From an uncultured Collinsella sp. (lineage in GTDB: Bacteria > Actinomycetota > Coriobacteriia > Coriobacteriales > Coriobacteriaceae): a stretch of DNA of 5,224 bases. The DNA lies in the NCBI GenBank assembly GCA_937989795.1, contig CALKBB010000287.1, positions 1-5,224 of the forward strand. The letters run 5' to 3'. A program made the position numbers and the translations under genes. Below are positions 1 through 5,224 of this stretch, in pieces. Position 1 is the first letter of the stretch. Each line of letters starts with the position of its first letter. Under the pieces are notes generated by a model that saw only the letters and a program-made list of their open reading frames with translations, ran no database searches and was not told the origin of the DNA.

Positions 1-1
1 G

Positions 2-991
2 CAGAACGCGCGTGCGGCCAAGGTGCTGCAGGCCGAACAGCGCTTCGCGCTGACCGGCACGCCGGTGGAGAACCGGCTGGGCGAGCTGTGGAGCATCTTC
101 GACTTTTTGATGCCGGGCCTTCTGGGCACGCGCGACTCATTTGCCAAGCGCTTTGAAAGTCCCGTCGAGCATGCCGAGGGCGATAGTGCCGCTCGTCTGC
201 AGGCGCTCGTATCGCCGTTTGTGCTGCGTCGCGTCAAGGAAGAGGTGGTGGCCGACCTGCCCGAGAAGATCGAGGATACGGTCATGGCGCAGCTCACCGG
301 CGAGCAGCGCAAGCTCTACCTGGCCAACCAGGACCGCATCGCCCAGCAGGTTCAGCACCGCGAGGCATCCGAGTTTAAGAAAAACAAGCTCAAGGTACTT
401 GCCGAACTCACCAAGCTGCGTCAGATCTGCTGCGACCCGCATCTGCACTATGCGGACTACAAGGCGGGAAGCGCCAAGCTCGATACATGCATGGAGCTCG
501 TCCACGGAGCGCTCGACGGCGGTCATCGCAGCTTGCTGTTCAGCCAGTTTACGGGCATGCTCGATATCATTGGCAAGCGCCTGGCCAAGGAGGACATCGC
601 CTTCCTTAAGCTCACGGGCGCATCGTCTAAGGAGAGCCGCGCCAAGATGGTTGCGCAGTTCCAGGCAGGCGAGGTGCCGGTGTTCTTGATTTCGCTCAAG
701 GCGGGCGGCGTGGGCCTTAATTTGACGGCTGCCGACGTGGTCATCCACTACGACCCGTGGTGGAACGTGGCGGCGCAGGACCAAGCGACCGACCGTGCCC
801 ACCGTATTGGCCAGCAGCACACCGTGACCGTGTACAAACTCATCGCCAAGGACACGATCGAGGAACGCATTATGCAGATGCAGGAGTCCAAGCGCGATCT
901 GGTCAACAGCGTGCTCGGCGGCGACGGCATCTCGTCGGCACTGTTCACGCGCGAGGATGTTCTGGCACTGCTCGGTGGCGACGGTCGCTAA
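2..991 (+). CDS. SNF2-family DNA/RNA helicase, C-terminal part (5' end outside window)
   Basis: This is an ATP-dependent SNF2-type (helicase superfamily 2) translocase that probably remodels protein-DNA complexes; the exact bacterial substrate is unknown. The frame is open from base 2, so the gene starts upstream. An in-frame GTG at 23 is internal, because the codons before it continue the family sequence that follows the DEAQ/DEAH box. What is visible: motif III LTGTPVEN (about 50-73), then ELWSIFDFLMPG; the RQICCDP block typical of bacterial SNF2 proteins (about 422-442); and the helicase C-terminal lobe. That lobe has motif IV LLFSQF (533-550), motif V LKAGGVGLNL (695-724) and motif VI with the arginine finger region, DRAHRIGQ (about 791-814). 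The C-terminus after EERI(M)QMQ is normal for the family. The ATP-binding Walker A and any N-terminal SWIM domain lie outside the window. The next gene is 150 bases away, so it need not be co-transcribed. Confidence 0.93.
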   Translation, partial: QNARAAKVLQAEQRFALTGTPVENRLGELWSIFDFLMPGLLGTRDSFAKRFESPVEHAEGDSAARLQALVSPFVLRRVKEEVVADLPEKIEDTVMAQLTGEQRKLYLANQDRIAQQVQHREASEFKKNKLKVLAELTKLRQICCDPHLHYADYKAGSAKLDTCMELVHGALDGGHRSLLFSQFTGMLDIIGKRLAKEDIAFLKLTGASSKESRAKMVAQFQAGEVPVFLISLKAGGVGLNLTAADVVIHYDPWWNVAAQDQATDRAHRIGQQHTVTVYKLIAKDTIEERIMQMQESKRDLVNSVLGGDGISSALFTREDVLALLGGDGR

Positions 992-999
992 CCCGCTCG

Positions 1000-1038
1000 G
1001 GTGGGGCCGCCAGGGCGGATAGTACGCGCCACCCCACC
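1000..1038 (+). repeat. Inverted repeat after the SNF2 gene (nested hairpin, no T-run)
   Basis: GGTGGGG at 1000-1006 pairs perfectly with CCCCACC at 1032-1038. Inside the loop CCGCC (1007-1011) pairs with GGCGG (1014-1018) across only two bases. It could fold in the 3' end of the SNF2 transcript. There is no run of T after it, so it is not a convincing intrinsic terminator; transcript-end stabilisation or chance in GC-rich DNA are both possible. Confidence 0.3.
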
Positions 1039-1128
1039 GTTCCCGCCCGTTATGTGTTCATTTGCCACGCCGTGGATGGTTCGCCTGCCTTTGGGCATAA
1101 GAAGCATCAGGAATATTGGCACATCAGC

Positions 1129-1135
1129 AAAGGAG
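1129..1135 (+). promoter_or_regulatory. Ribosome binding site of the superoxide reductase gene
   Basis: AAAGGAG lies 6 bases before the ATG at 1142. The frame is open further upstream (to a GTG at 1001), so this site decides the start: the ATG gives a protein of normal family length, and no comparable site precedes the upstream GTG. Confidence 0.85.
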
Positions 1136-1141
1136 AACATC

Positions 1142-1504
1142 ATGGCGAAATTCTTTAAAGACTCCGACGGCAAGCTCGTTGCCGCCCTTGGCGACGGCGT
1201 TGCAACCCCTGCCGGCTGCACGGAGCTGACGGCAAACACCGAGGATGCGGCGCACGAGAAGCATGTGCCTGTTGTCGAGATTGAGCGCGACGGCCACGTC
1301 ATTCGCGCACGTGTGGGCTCGACGGAGCACCCCATGCTGCCCGAGCACTACATCGAGTGGATCGCGCTTGAGGCCGAGGGCCGCCTGGAGGTCCATTACC
1401 TTGAGCCCGGCATGAAGCCCACGACGTTTTTCGCTGGCGGCTCCAAGACCGGTACCGTCTATGCCTACTGCAACCTGCATGGGCTGTGGTCCGCGACGTT
1501 CTAG
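1142..1504 (+). CDS. Superoxide reductase (desulfoferrodoxin/neelaredoxin family), centre II only
   Basis: A cytoplasmic non-haem iron enzyme that reduces superoxide to hydrogen peroxide without releasing oxygen, usually fed by rubredoxin; it is typical of anaerobes. The 120-residue product carries the complete centre II ligand set: His41 in EKHVP (with the catalytic Glu39-Lys40 pair), His63 in EHPM, His69 in EHYIEW, and Cys110/His113 in CNLHGLW. This is the square-pyramidal Fe(His)4Cys site. The first 38 residues occupy the place of the desulforedoxin (centre I) domain of class I enzymes but hold only one cysteine (Cys26) instead of four, so they cannot bind the rubredoxin-like iron. That resembles the class III (Treponema pallidum-type) enzymes as I remember them. 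The start is set by AAAGGAG six bases upstream. A strong terminator follows, which suggests a monocistronic unit. I see no clear promoter or PerR/Fur box in the 150 bases upstream. Confidence 0.92.
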   Translation: MAKFFKDSDGKLVAALGDGVATPAGCTELTANTEDAAHEKHVPVVEIERDGHVIRARVGSTEHPMLPEHYIEWIALEAEGRLEVHYLEPGMKPTTFFAGGSKTGTVYAYCNLHGLWSATF

Positions 1505-1550
1505 GAGCGCGCCCCCGCTCGGGGTATCATAGCTAGCATATGCACATGCG

Positions 1551-1582
1551 AGCGCCGGCTGCATTATGCGGCCGGCGCTTTT
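1551..1582 (+). terminator. Rho-independent terminator after the superoxide reductase gene
   Basis: AGCGCCGGC (1551-1559) pairs perfectly with GCCGGCGCT (1571-1579). Inside, a T-G wobble (1560/1570) and GCA/TGC (1561-1563/1567-1569) extend the stem to about 13 pairs around a TTA loop. TTTT (1579-1582) follows. It separates the superoxide reductase from the next gene, whose start is 40 bases downstream. Confidence 0.85.
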
Positions 1583-1621
1583 ACTACGACAACGACGATT
1601 TACGACGGAAAGGGCTGGGCC

Positions 1622-3595
1622 ATGAAGCTCGCGCTTGCACAGATCGATATGCGCCTGGGTGATATTGAGGGCATTTGCGGCCGCATCGAGGACCAGGCTC
1701 GCTTGGCTCATGAGCGCGGCGCGCGCGTGCTGTGCGTTCCGGCCCCGCTCTTTATGGGCGCCATGCCGGGCAGCCTGGTGGGCGCTGCCGATTTTGAGCA
1801 CGATATGCTGACGGGTCTGACGGGCGTTGCCGAGCGCATCCAAGAGCTCGATATGATCTGCATCGTGCCCGCGGCGGTTTCGTTTGAGGGCCAGCCCCTG
1901 CTTGACTACATGATGCTTAAGGATGGTCGCGTGGTGCCAGCGCGCGCAAGCATCGCCCTGCAGCGCGGTGGGAACGGCGATGCCCGTTGGGCGCCGCCGG
2001 TCTTCGACGTGGACGGCGTGCGTATCGCCGTGATCTTCGACTTGGACCGTGAGCTCGAGATGCTGCCGACCGGCGTCGACCTCATCGCCTATTTTCAGTT
2101 CAACGCGTTTGATATGACCGACCGCGAGACCGCTGCAATTGCCGCCGTTCGCAGCGGTGCCTACCGCAAGATCGCCTCCAAGCGCAGCGTGTGGTTTGCC
2201 TGCATGGCGCCGGTCGGTGCCTATGACGAGTCGGTGTATACCGGCGGGTCGTTTGTGCTCGACGATTGCGGTCGCGTGGTTGCCCAAGCGCCGTGTTTTG
2301 AGGAGAGCCTGCTGGTTCAGGAAATTCAGCGCGGCGTGATGCTCGATGCCCTGGAGGACCACGAGCTGCCCGAGTTTCGCTCCGAGGAATGGCTGTGGCA
2401 GGCGCTGGTGCTTGCCGTGCGCGACAATGCCCGCGCTCGCGGTGCGTCGCGTGCCGTGGTGGCGCTCGAGGGCGATCTGCCGTCGTCCCTGTTGGCGGCA
2501 CTCGCCGTCGACGCCTTGGGTCCGCGTAATGTGATTGGCCTGGTGCTGGGGCGCAACCGCATCTTTACGCCGGCGCAGGAGGAGGCCGAGGCCGCCCGCT
2601 GTTCTGCTGTTCGCTCAATCGCTGAGCGCCTGCACATTCGCACCGTCGAGCACGATGCGCCGGATGCGGAGCGCGTGCTCGACCGCGACGTGTCGGCGGG
2701 CGATGCCGAGCGCCTGCGTTCGCGCGCGCTGGGCCTGATGCTCGAGGATACGGCGCTCGAGCTGGGCGCCATGGCGTTGAGCTCGCTTTCCAAGACTGAG
2801 TATGCACTGGCGGCGCCCGCGCTGTCCGGCGGCTACCAGGGCGACTTTGCGCCCTTTGGCGACGTGTATCTGTCGACGCTCGAGTTTGTGGCACGCGTGC
2901 GCAACCGCGCCTCGGCCGTGGTGCCCCAAGAGCTCGTGACGCTCAACGCGGTAGAGGATTGCATGGATCGCGTGTTGGCGCAGGCGCTCTCGACGCTCGA
3001 CGGTCCGGTCGATATGCTCGACCGCGCGGCACAGCTGCTCGGCGGGCTTGAGCCGGGTGAGGTCGATGGTGCGCTTGAGTCGCACGTGGACCGCAATCGA
3101 CCTTTCGACGACATCCCGATGGCCGCCGCCAAGCCCGAGGCCTGCTCGCTGCTGCTGATGCTCGTGCGCCAGGGTGAGGCTGCTCGTCGCATGTTACCGA
3201 CGGTGCCGATCGTTTCGGCCCGTTCGTTTGTCGAGCGCGCCTGGCCGTACATGCTTGCGTGGTCCGATCTGGGGCTCAACGGTAAGGAGCGCATGACGGT
3301 TGATTCTCTGGCACGCGCCGAGGTGCGCCGTTTTGCCGACGACGATACGAGTGACCGTATGCGCGGCGAGATGATGGGCTTATTAGGCGAGCTGTTGGGT
3401 ATTTCGCCCGAGCAGATGGAAGAGCTGCGCTCCGAGGACGGTCAGCGTCGTTTGCATGAGGGTATGAAGAAGTTTGAGGGCGAGGTCCAGGACGCCATCG
3501 ATAAGATGATGGGCGGCCAGGGTGGACCGCAGGGAGGTCCGATGCCGCGCCCGCCGGTTGATCCGAGGCAGTTTCCGTTCTTTAGCCAAAACTAA
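1622..3595 (+). CDS. Glutamine-dependent NAD+ synthetase homologue with degenerate active sites (probable pseudoenzyme)
   Basis: Two-domain architecture of glutamine-dependent NAD+ synthetase: nitrilase-type glutaminase (about residues 1-250) and ATP-pyrophosphatase synthetase (about 255-547), then an extra tail (548-657). Homology is clear from MKLALAQIDMRLGDIEG at the N-terminus, LAALAVDALGPRNVIGL (291-307), FAPFGDVY (409-416) and GPVDMLD (461-467). The catalytic residues are missing. The glutaminase Glu is Ala41 (VPAPLF for FPELAL), the Lys is about Ser110, and the Cys nucleophile is Phe139 (IFDL for ICED). The P-loop SGGxDS is EGDLPS (283-288), GTGNKSE is SSLSKTE (387-393), and YGD is SGG (402-404). 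It is therefore unlikely to make NAD. The tail is Met-rich and helical-looking, ending in a QGGP-QGGP Gly/Pro segment. The start ATG has GGAAAGGG (1607-1614) seven bases upstream. The 657-codon frame is unbroken and its codon use matches its neighbours, so it is not a decaying pseudogene. Family assignment is firm; loss of activity is inference from motifs; the real role is unknown. Confidence 0.88.
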   Translation: MKLALAQIDMRLGDIEGICGRIEDQARLAHERGARVLCVPAPLFMGAMPGSLVGAADFEHDMLTGLTGVAERIQELDMICIVPAAVSFEGQPLLDYMMLKDGRVVPARASIALQRGGNGDARWAPPVFDVDGVRIAVIFDLDRELEMLPTGVDLIAYFQFNAFDMTDRETAAIAAVRSGAYRKIASKRSVWFACMAPVGAYDESVYTGGSFVLDDCGRVVAQAPCFEESLLVQEIQRGVMLDALEDHELPEFRSEEWLWQALVLAVRDNARARGASRAVVALEGDLPSSLLAALAVDALGPRNVIGLVLGRNRIFTPAQEEAEAARCSAVRSIAERLHIRTVEHDAPDAERVLDRDVSAGDAERLRSRALGLMLEDTALELGAMALSSLSKTEYALAAPALSGGYQGDFAPFGDVYLSTLEFVARVRNRASAVVPQELVTLNAVEDCMDRVLAQALSTLDGPVDMLDRAAQLLGGLEPGEVDGALESHVDRNRPFDDIPMAAAKPEACSLLLMLVRQGEAARRMLPTVPIVSARSFVERAWPYMLAWSDLGLNGKERMTVDSLARAEVRRFADDDTSDRMRGEMMGLLGELLGISPEQMEELRSEDGQRRLHEGMKKFEGEVQDAIDKMMGGQGGPQGGPMPRPPVDPRQFPFFSQN

Positions 3596-3654
3596 CTATG
3601 GGATGGGATTCGCTTCCAACCCCGACACTTCAACAAAGTATCTTGGCCCCGTTG

Positions 3655-3663
3655 TGTTATTCT
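3655..3663 (+). promoter_or_regulatory. Extended -10 promoter of ruvCAB
   Basis: TG-T-TATTCT matches the extended -10 form TGnTATAAT at four of six hexamer positions plus the TG. No good -35 lies at 16-18 bases (the TTGGCC at 3643 is too close), which fits an extended -10 promoter. The predicted start of transcription is near 3670, inside the adjacent LexA box, leaving a leader of about 62 bases before ruvC. Confidence 0.55.
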
Positions 3664-3677
3664 AGAACAGACGTTCG
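3664..3677. promoter_or_regulatory. SOS box (LexA operator) of ruvCAB
   Basis: The sequence AGAACAGACGTTCG matches the Gram-positive/actinobacterial LexA consensus CGAACRNRYGTTCG at 13 of 14 positions; only the first C is changed. The GAAC/GTTC half-sites are perfect and the central RNRY is satisfied. It starts at the base after the -10 hexamer and covers the predicted transcription start, where bound LexA would block RNA polymerase. Known biology: ruvAB in Escherichia coli and Bacillus subtilis and ruvCAB in mycobacteria are in the SOS regulon. Confidence 0.82.
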
Positions 3678-3720
3678 TGAATGATGCGCGGGGCCTTGTC
3701 TTGTGCTGTACTTGTGACGA

Positions 3721-3727
3721 GGGGAGG
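3721..3727 (+). promoter_or_regulatory. Ribosome binding site setting the TTG start of ruvC
   Basis: GGGGAGG lies 5 bases before the TTG at 3733. An in-frame TGA at 3715-3717 excludes any earlier start. There is no ATG or GTG between that stop and the conserved LGIDPG motif, so TTG is the only possible standard start. Confidence 0.85.
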
Positions 3728-3732
3728 TCGGC

Positions 3733-4254
3733 TTGGTTATCTTGGGTATCGACCCCGGTTTGGCCCATACGGGCTGGGGGATTATCGAGGAGCGGCGTGG
3801 CGAGGTTCGTTGCCGTGCCTACGGTTGTATCGAGACCAGCGCGGGCAGCCCGCTCGCGGTGCGCCTGTCGCATATCGCCCGCGACCTCAAGGGTGTCGTG
3901 GAGCGCTACCGCCCCGATACCGCCGCCATCGAGAGCATCTACTTTGGCGCCAACGTTCGTTCGGCCATTCCTACGGCGCATGCCCGCGGTGCTGCACTCG
4001 TGGCGCTTTCGGAATGCGCGCTCGAGATCGGCGAGTACACGCCTATGCAGATCAAGCAGGCTGTGGTGGGCACCGGTGCCGCAGATAAGCGGCAGGTCGC
4101 CTACATGGTGCGCACGCTCACACAGCTTGATCACGACCCGCATCCCGACCATGCCGCCGATGCTCTGGCCTGCGCTATCTGCCACGTTAACCTCAGCCGC
4201 ACCCGGGCGCTTACCGGCGGCGAGTTCTATCAACAGAGAGGAACCGGATACTGA
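3733..4254 (+). CDS. ruvC: Holliday junction resolvase RuvC
   Basis: Dimeric, Mg2+-dependent endonuclease with an RNase H fold. It cuts Holliday junctions symmetrically, working with RuvAB in the last step of homologous recombination and DNA repair. The 173-residue product has normal family length. Catalytic residues are visible: Asp7 in LGIDPG, Glu67 in AAIESIYFG, His140 and Asp143 in PDHAADALA. His at the third position, where the E. coli enzyme has Asp138, is also found in the Thermus enzyme. The basic residues Lys108 (QIKQAV) and Lys119 (ADKRQV) match the DNA-binding lysines of E. coli RuvC. Translation starts at TTG, which may lower its yield relative to RuvA and RuvB. Its stop TGA overlaps the ATG of ruvA by one base. 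The SOS box upstream predicts induction by DNA damage. Overlapping open frames in this stretch are GC-rich shadows. Confidence 0.97.
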   Translation: MVILGIDPGLAHTGWGIIEERRGEVRCRAYGCIETSAGSPLAVRLSHIARDLKGVVERYRPDTAAIESIYFGANVRSAIPTAHARGAALVALSECALEIGEYTPMQIKQAVVGTGAADKRQVAYMVRTLTQLDHDPHPDHAADALACAICHVNLSRTRALTGGEFYQQRGTGY

Positions 4255-4874
4255 TGATCTCCCAGCTCCATGGAACGCTTATCGAGGCCACGATGAGCTC
4301 GGCCGTCGTCGATGTGTCGGGCGTGGGCTTTGAGCTCGGTATTTCGGGCAGCACTGCCGCCACGCTGCCTACGCCCGGCGGCGAGGTTCGCCTCTATACC
4401 CGCATGCAGGTACGCGAGGACGCCATGACGCTCTTTGGCTTTGCCTCCAAGGACGAGCGCACGATGTTCGATCGGCTCGTTTCTGTCTCGGGCGTCGGTC
4501 CGCGCCTGGCGCTTGCCGTGCTTTCCACCTATACCGTGGGACAACTGTATTCCCTGGTGATGGCCGAGGACGACAAGGGCATGGCCAAGGTGCCCGGTGT
4601 GGGCAAAAAGACCGCCCAGCGCCTCATCCTGGAGCTCAAGAGTACCTTTGCCAAGGACAAGGGCTTTGTTCCGGTCGACGTAATTCCCGGTCAGGTTGCG
4701 ATGCCGGTCCCCGCCGCCACTCCTTCGGTGATCGATGACGCTCGTGCGGCGCTCCTTTCCATGGGCTTTAGCCCGCAGGAGACCGATGTTGCCCTGAGCG
4801 GGTATGATGGGCAGGATATGCGTGTCGAGGATCTGCTCGGCGCTGCGCTTAAGCGACTCGGAATGGATGCGTGA
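4254..4874 (+). CDS. ruvA: Holliday junction branch migration protein RuvA
   Basis: RuvA tetramers bind the four-way junction and load RuvB rings onto opposite arms. The 206-residue product has the usual three domains. The N-terminal OB fold (about 1-64) starts MISQLHGTL and includes the acidic pin Glu55-Asp56 in VREDAM. The tandem helix-hairpin-helix region has VSGVGP (78-83) and VPGVGKKTA (113-121). A flexible linker rich in Pro, Ala and Val spans about 138-158. The C-terminal three-helix RuvB-binding domain (about 159-206) starts VIDDARAALLSMGF. The start ATG shares one base with the ruvC stop (TGATG) and has AGAGGA (4237-4242) 11 bases upstream, so translation is probably coupled to ruvC. 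Its own stop overlaps ruvB in the same way. Confidence 0.97.
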   Translation: MISQLHGTLIEATMSSAVVDVSGVGFELGISGSTAATLPTPGGEVRLYTRMQVREDAMTLFGFASKDERTMFDRLVSVSGVGPRLALAVLSTYTVGQLYSLVMAEDDKGMAKVPGVGKKTAQRLILELKSTFAKDKGFVPVDVIPGQVAMPVPAATPSVIDDARAALLSMGFSPQETDVALSGYDGQDMRVEDLLGAALKRLGMDA

Positions 4875-5224
4875 TGTGGGAAGCCGATGACTCTCAGGAT
4901 CTGTGGGCGACGCCCGGCAACTCGCCGGCGGCATCCATGGCGCACGGTGAGCGCATGGTGGGCTCGGAGCTGACGCCCGAGGATCTCGATGTCGACCGCA
5001 CCTTGCGCCCCCAGCGCCTGGACGACTACTGCGGTCAGGAGCACATCAAACAGAGTCTGCGCGTGCTCATCGAAGCGGCGCAGAGCCGCGGCGAGACGCT
5101 CGACCACGTGATCTTTTCGGGCCCTCCGGGTCTGGGCAAGACCACGCTGGCTACGGTTATCGCCAACGAGCTGGGCGCTCAGATTAAGACGACGAGCGGC
5201 CCGGCCATTGCGCGCACCGGTGAC
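4874..5224 (+). CDS. ruvB: Holliday junction helicase RuvB, N-terminal part (3' end outside window)
   Basis: RuvB is the hexameric AAA+ motor that drives branch migration of junctions held by RuvA. The first 117 residues are visible and the frame is open to the right edge. Motifs: TLRPQRLDDYCGQ (43-55), the family signature before the ATPase core; Walker A GPPGLGKT (83-90); and TSGPAIARTGD (107-117), where most relatives have ER or EK in place of AR. Walker B and the sensors lie outside. The chosen ATG overlaps the ruvA stop by one base (TGATG), repeating the ruvC/ruvA arrangement, and probably depends on translational coupling because no strong ribosome binding site precedes it. This start gives about 20 more residues before the RP signature than E. 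coli RuvB. Met22 (4937) or Met28 (4955) would give a more usual length, but neither has a ribosome binding site. Confidence 0.96.
   Translation, partial: MWEADDSQDLWATPGNSPAASMAHGERMVGSELTPEDLDVDRTLRPQRLDDYCGQEHIKQSLRVLIEAAQSRGETLDHVIFSGPPGLGKTTLATVIANELGAQIKTTSGPAIARTGD

Larger units (their letters stand above)
3645..3695. repeat. Inverted repeat enclosing the ruvC promoter and SOS box
   Basis: GGCCCCG (3645-3651) and CGGGGCC (3689-3695) are perfect 7-base inverted arms, 37 bases apart. Their symmetry centre (3670) falls within half a base of the centre of the LexA box. A transcript reading in from the upstream gene could fold this stem, whereas a transcript starting at the promoter inside it could not. 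It may equally be a chance match in GC-rich DNA. Confidence 0.3.

Noticed and set aside
137..820. A 227-codon open frame on the - strand opposite the SNF2 gene
   Set aside because: It lies wholly inside a gene with clear helicase motifs and its translation resembles no family I know.
1062..1119. A promoter for the superoxide reductase, such as TTGGGC (1091) with TATTGG (1114), or TTGCCA (1062)
   Set aside because: The 17-base spacing is right for the first pair, but the -10 matches only three of six positions; no better pair was found. I also saw no PerR/Fur-type palindrome.
1001..1141. A 47-codon N-terminal extension of the superoxide reductase from a GTG at 1001
   Set aside because: No ribosome binding site at the GTG, no family similarity in the extension, and an excellent site (AAAGGAG) in front of the ATG at 1142.
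1525..1539. -10-like hexamers TATCAT (1525) and TAGCAT (1534) before the terminator at 1551
   Set aside because: No -35 element at 16-18 bases and no TG extension; transcription from here would meet the terminator within about 40 bases.
1586..1606. Three copies of ACGAC in the leader of the NAD-synthetase-like gene
   Set aside because: Five-base words at uneven spacing; too short to call an operator or repeat array.
1124..2362. A 412-codon open frame on the - strand, opposite the superoxide reductase gene and the first third of the NAD-synthetase-like gene
   Set aside because: It runs across two well-supported genes and a terminator, has no recognisable domain, and is the expected antisense shadow of GC-rich coding DNA.
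3600..3622. Weak stem after the NAD-synthetase-like gene (3600-3608 with 3614-3622)
   Set aside because: It contains an A/A mismatch and a G-T pair, and no T-run follows, so it does not qualify as an intrinsic terminator.
3695..3715. Three copies of CTTGT (two in tandem) in the ruvC leader
   Set aside because: Very short, irregularly spaced and without a matching known regulatory motif.
3677..4333. Overlapping + strand frames across ruvC (3677-4333 and 3681-4088)
   Set aside because: Arg/Ser/Pro-rich translations typical of shifted-frame shadows; ruvC explains the region with all catalytic residues.

Overview
The window reads as chromosomal DNA of a GC-rich, anaerobic Gram-positive bacterium of the Actinobacteria. 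My best guess is the class Coriobacteriia (Collinsella-like). This rests on the GC-rich wobble positions, a superoxide reductase, the actinobacterial/Bacillus-type LexA box, and the ruvC-ruvA-ruvB order with ruvC first. The assignment is inference; no marker gene fixes it. All six genes are on the + strand and coding density is high. I see no mobile element, CRISPR array, tRNA or rRNA.

Layout. (1) 2-991: the C-terminal part of a SNF2-family helicase, cut by the left edge. (2) 1142-1504: a 120-residue superoxide reductase with an intact iron centre II and a degenerate N-terminal domain. A strong intrinsic terminator follows at 1551-1582. (3) 1622-3595: a 657-residue protein with the full two-domain architecture of glutamine-dependent NAD+ synthetase. 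The catalytic residues of both domains are replaced, and about 110 extra residues are added at the C-terminus. (4) 3596-3732: a regulatory gap with an extended -10 promoter and a near-consensus SOS (LexA) box. (5) 3733-5224: ruvC, ruvA and ruvB (cut by the right edge), coupled by one-base TGATG stop/start overlaps.

How the genes work together. RuvA, RuvB and RuvC form the Holliday-junction branch-migration and resolution machine. Here they appear to be one DNA-damage-inducible operon, because the LexA box lies directly against the -10 element. The superoxide reductase appears to be its own unit ending at its terminator. The NAD-synthetase-like gene has its own good ribosome binding site and no obvious terminator before the ruvC promoter, so some read-through into ruvCAB is possible.

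The most interesting item is the NAD-synthetase-like protein. It will tend to be labelled 'NAD+ synthase' automatically, but by motif reading it looks like a double pseudoenzyme: glutaminase triad Glu/Lys/Cys replaced by Ala/Ser/Phe, and synthetase P-loop SGGxDS replaced by EGDLPS. Its reading frame is long and intact, so it is probably a maintained protein with a different, undescribed role. The other notable point is the SOS control of ruvCAB.
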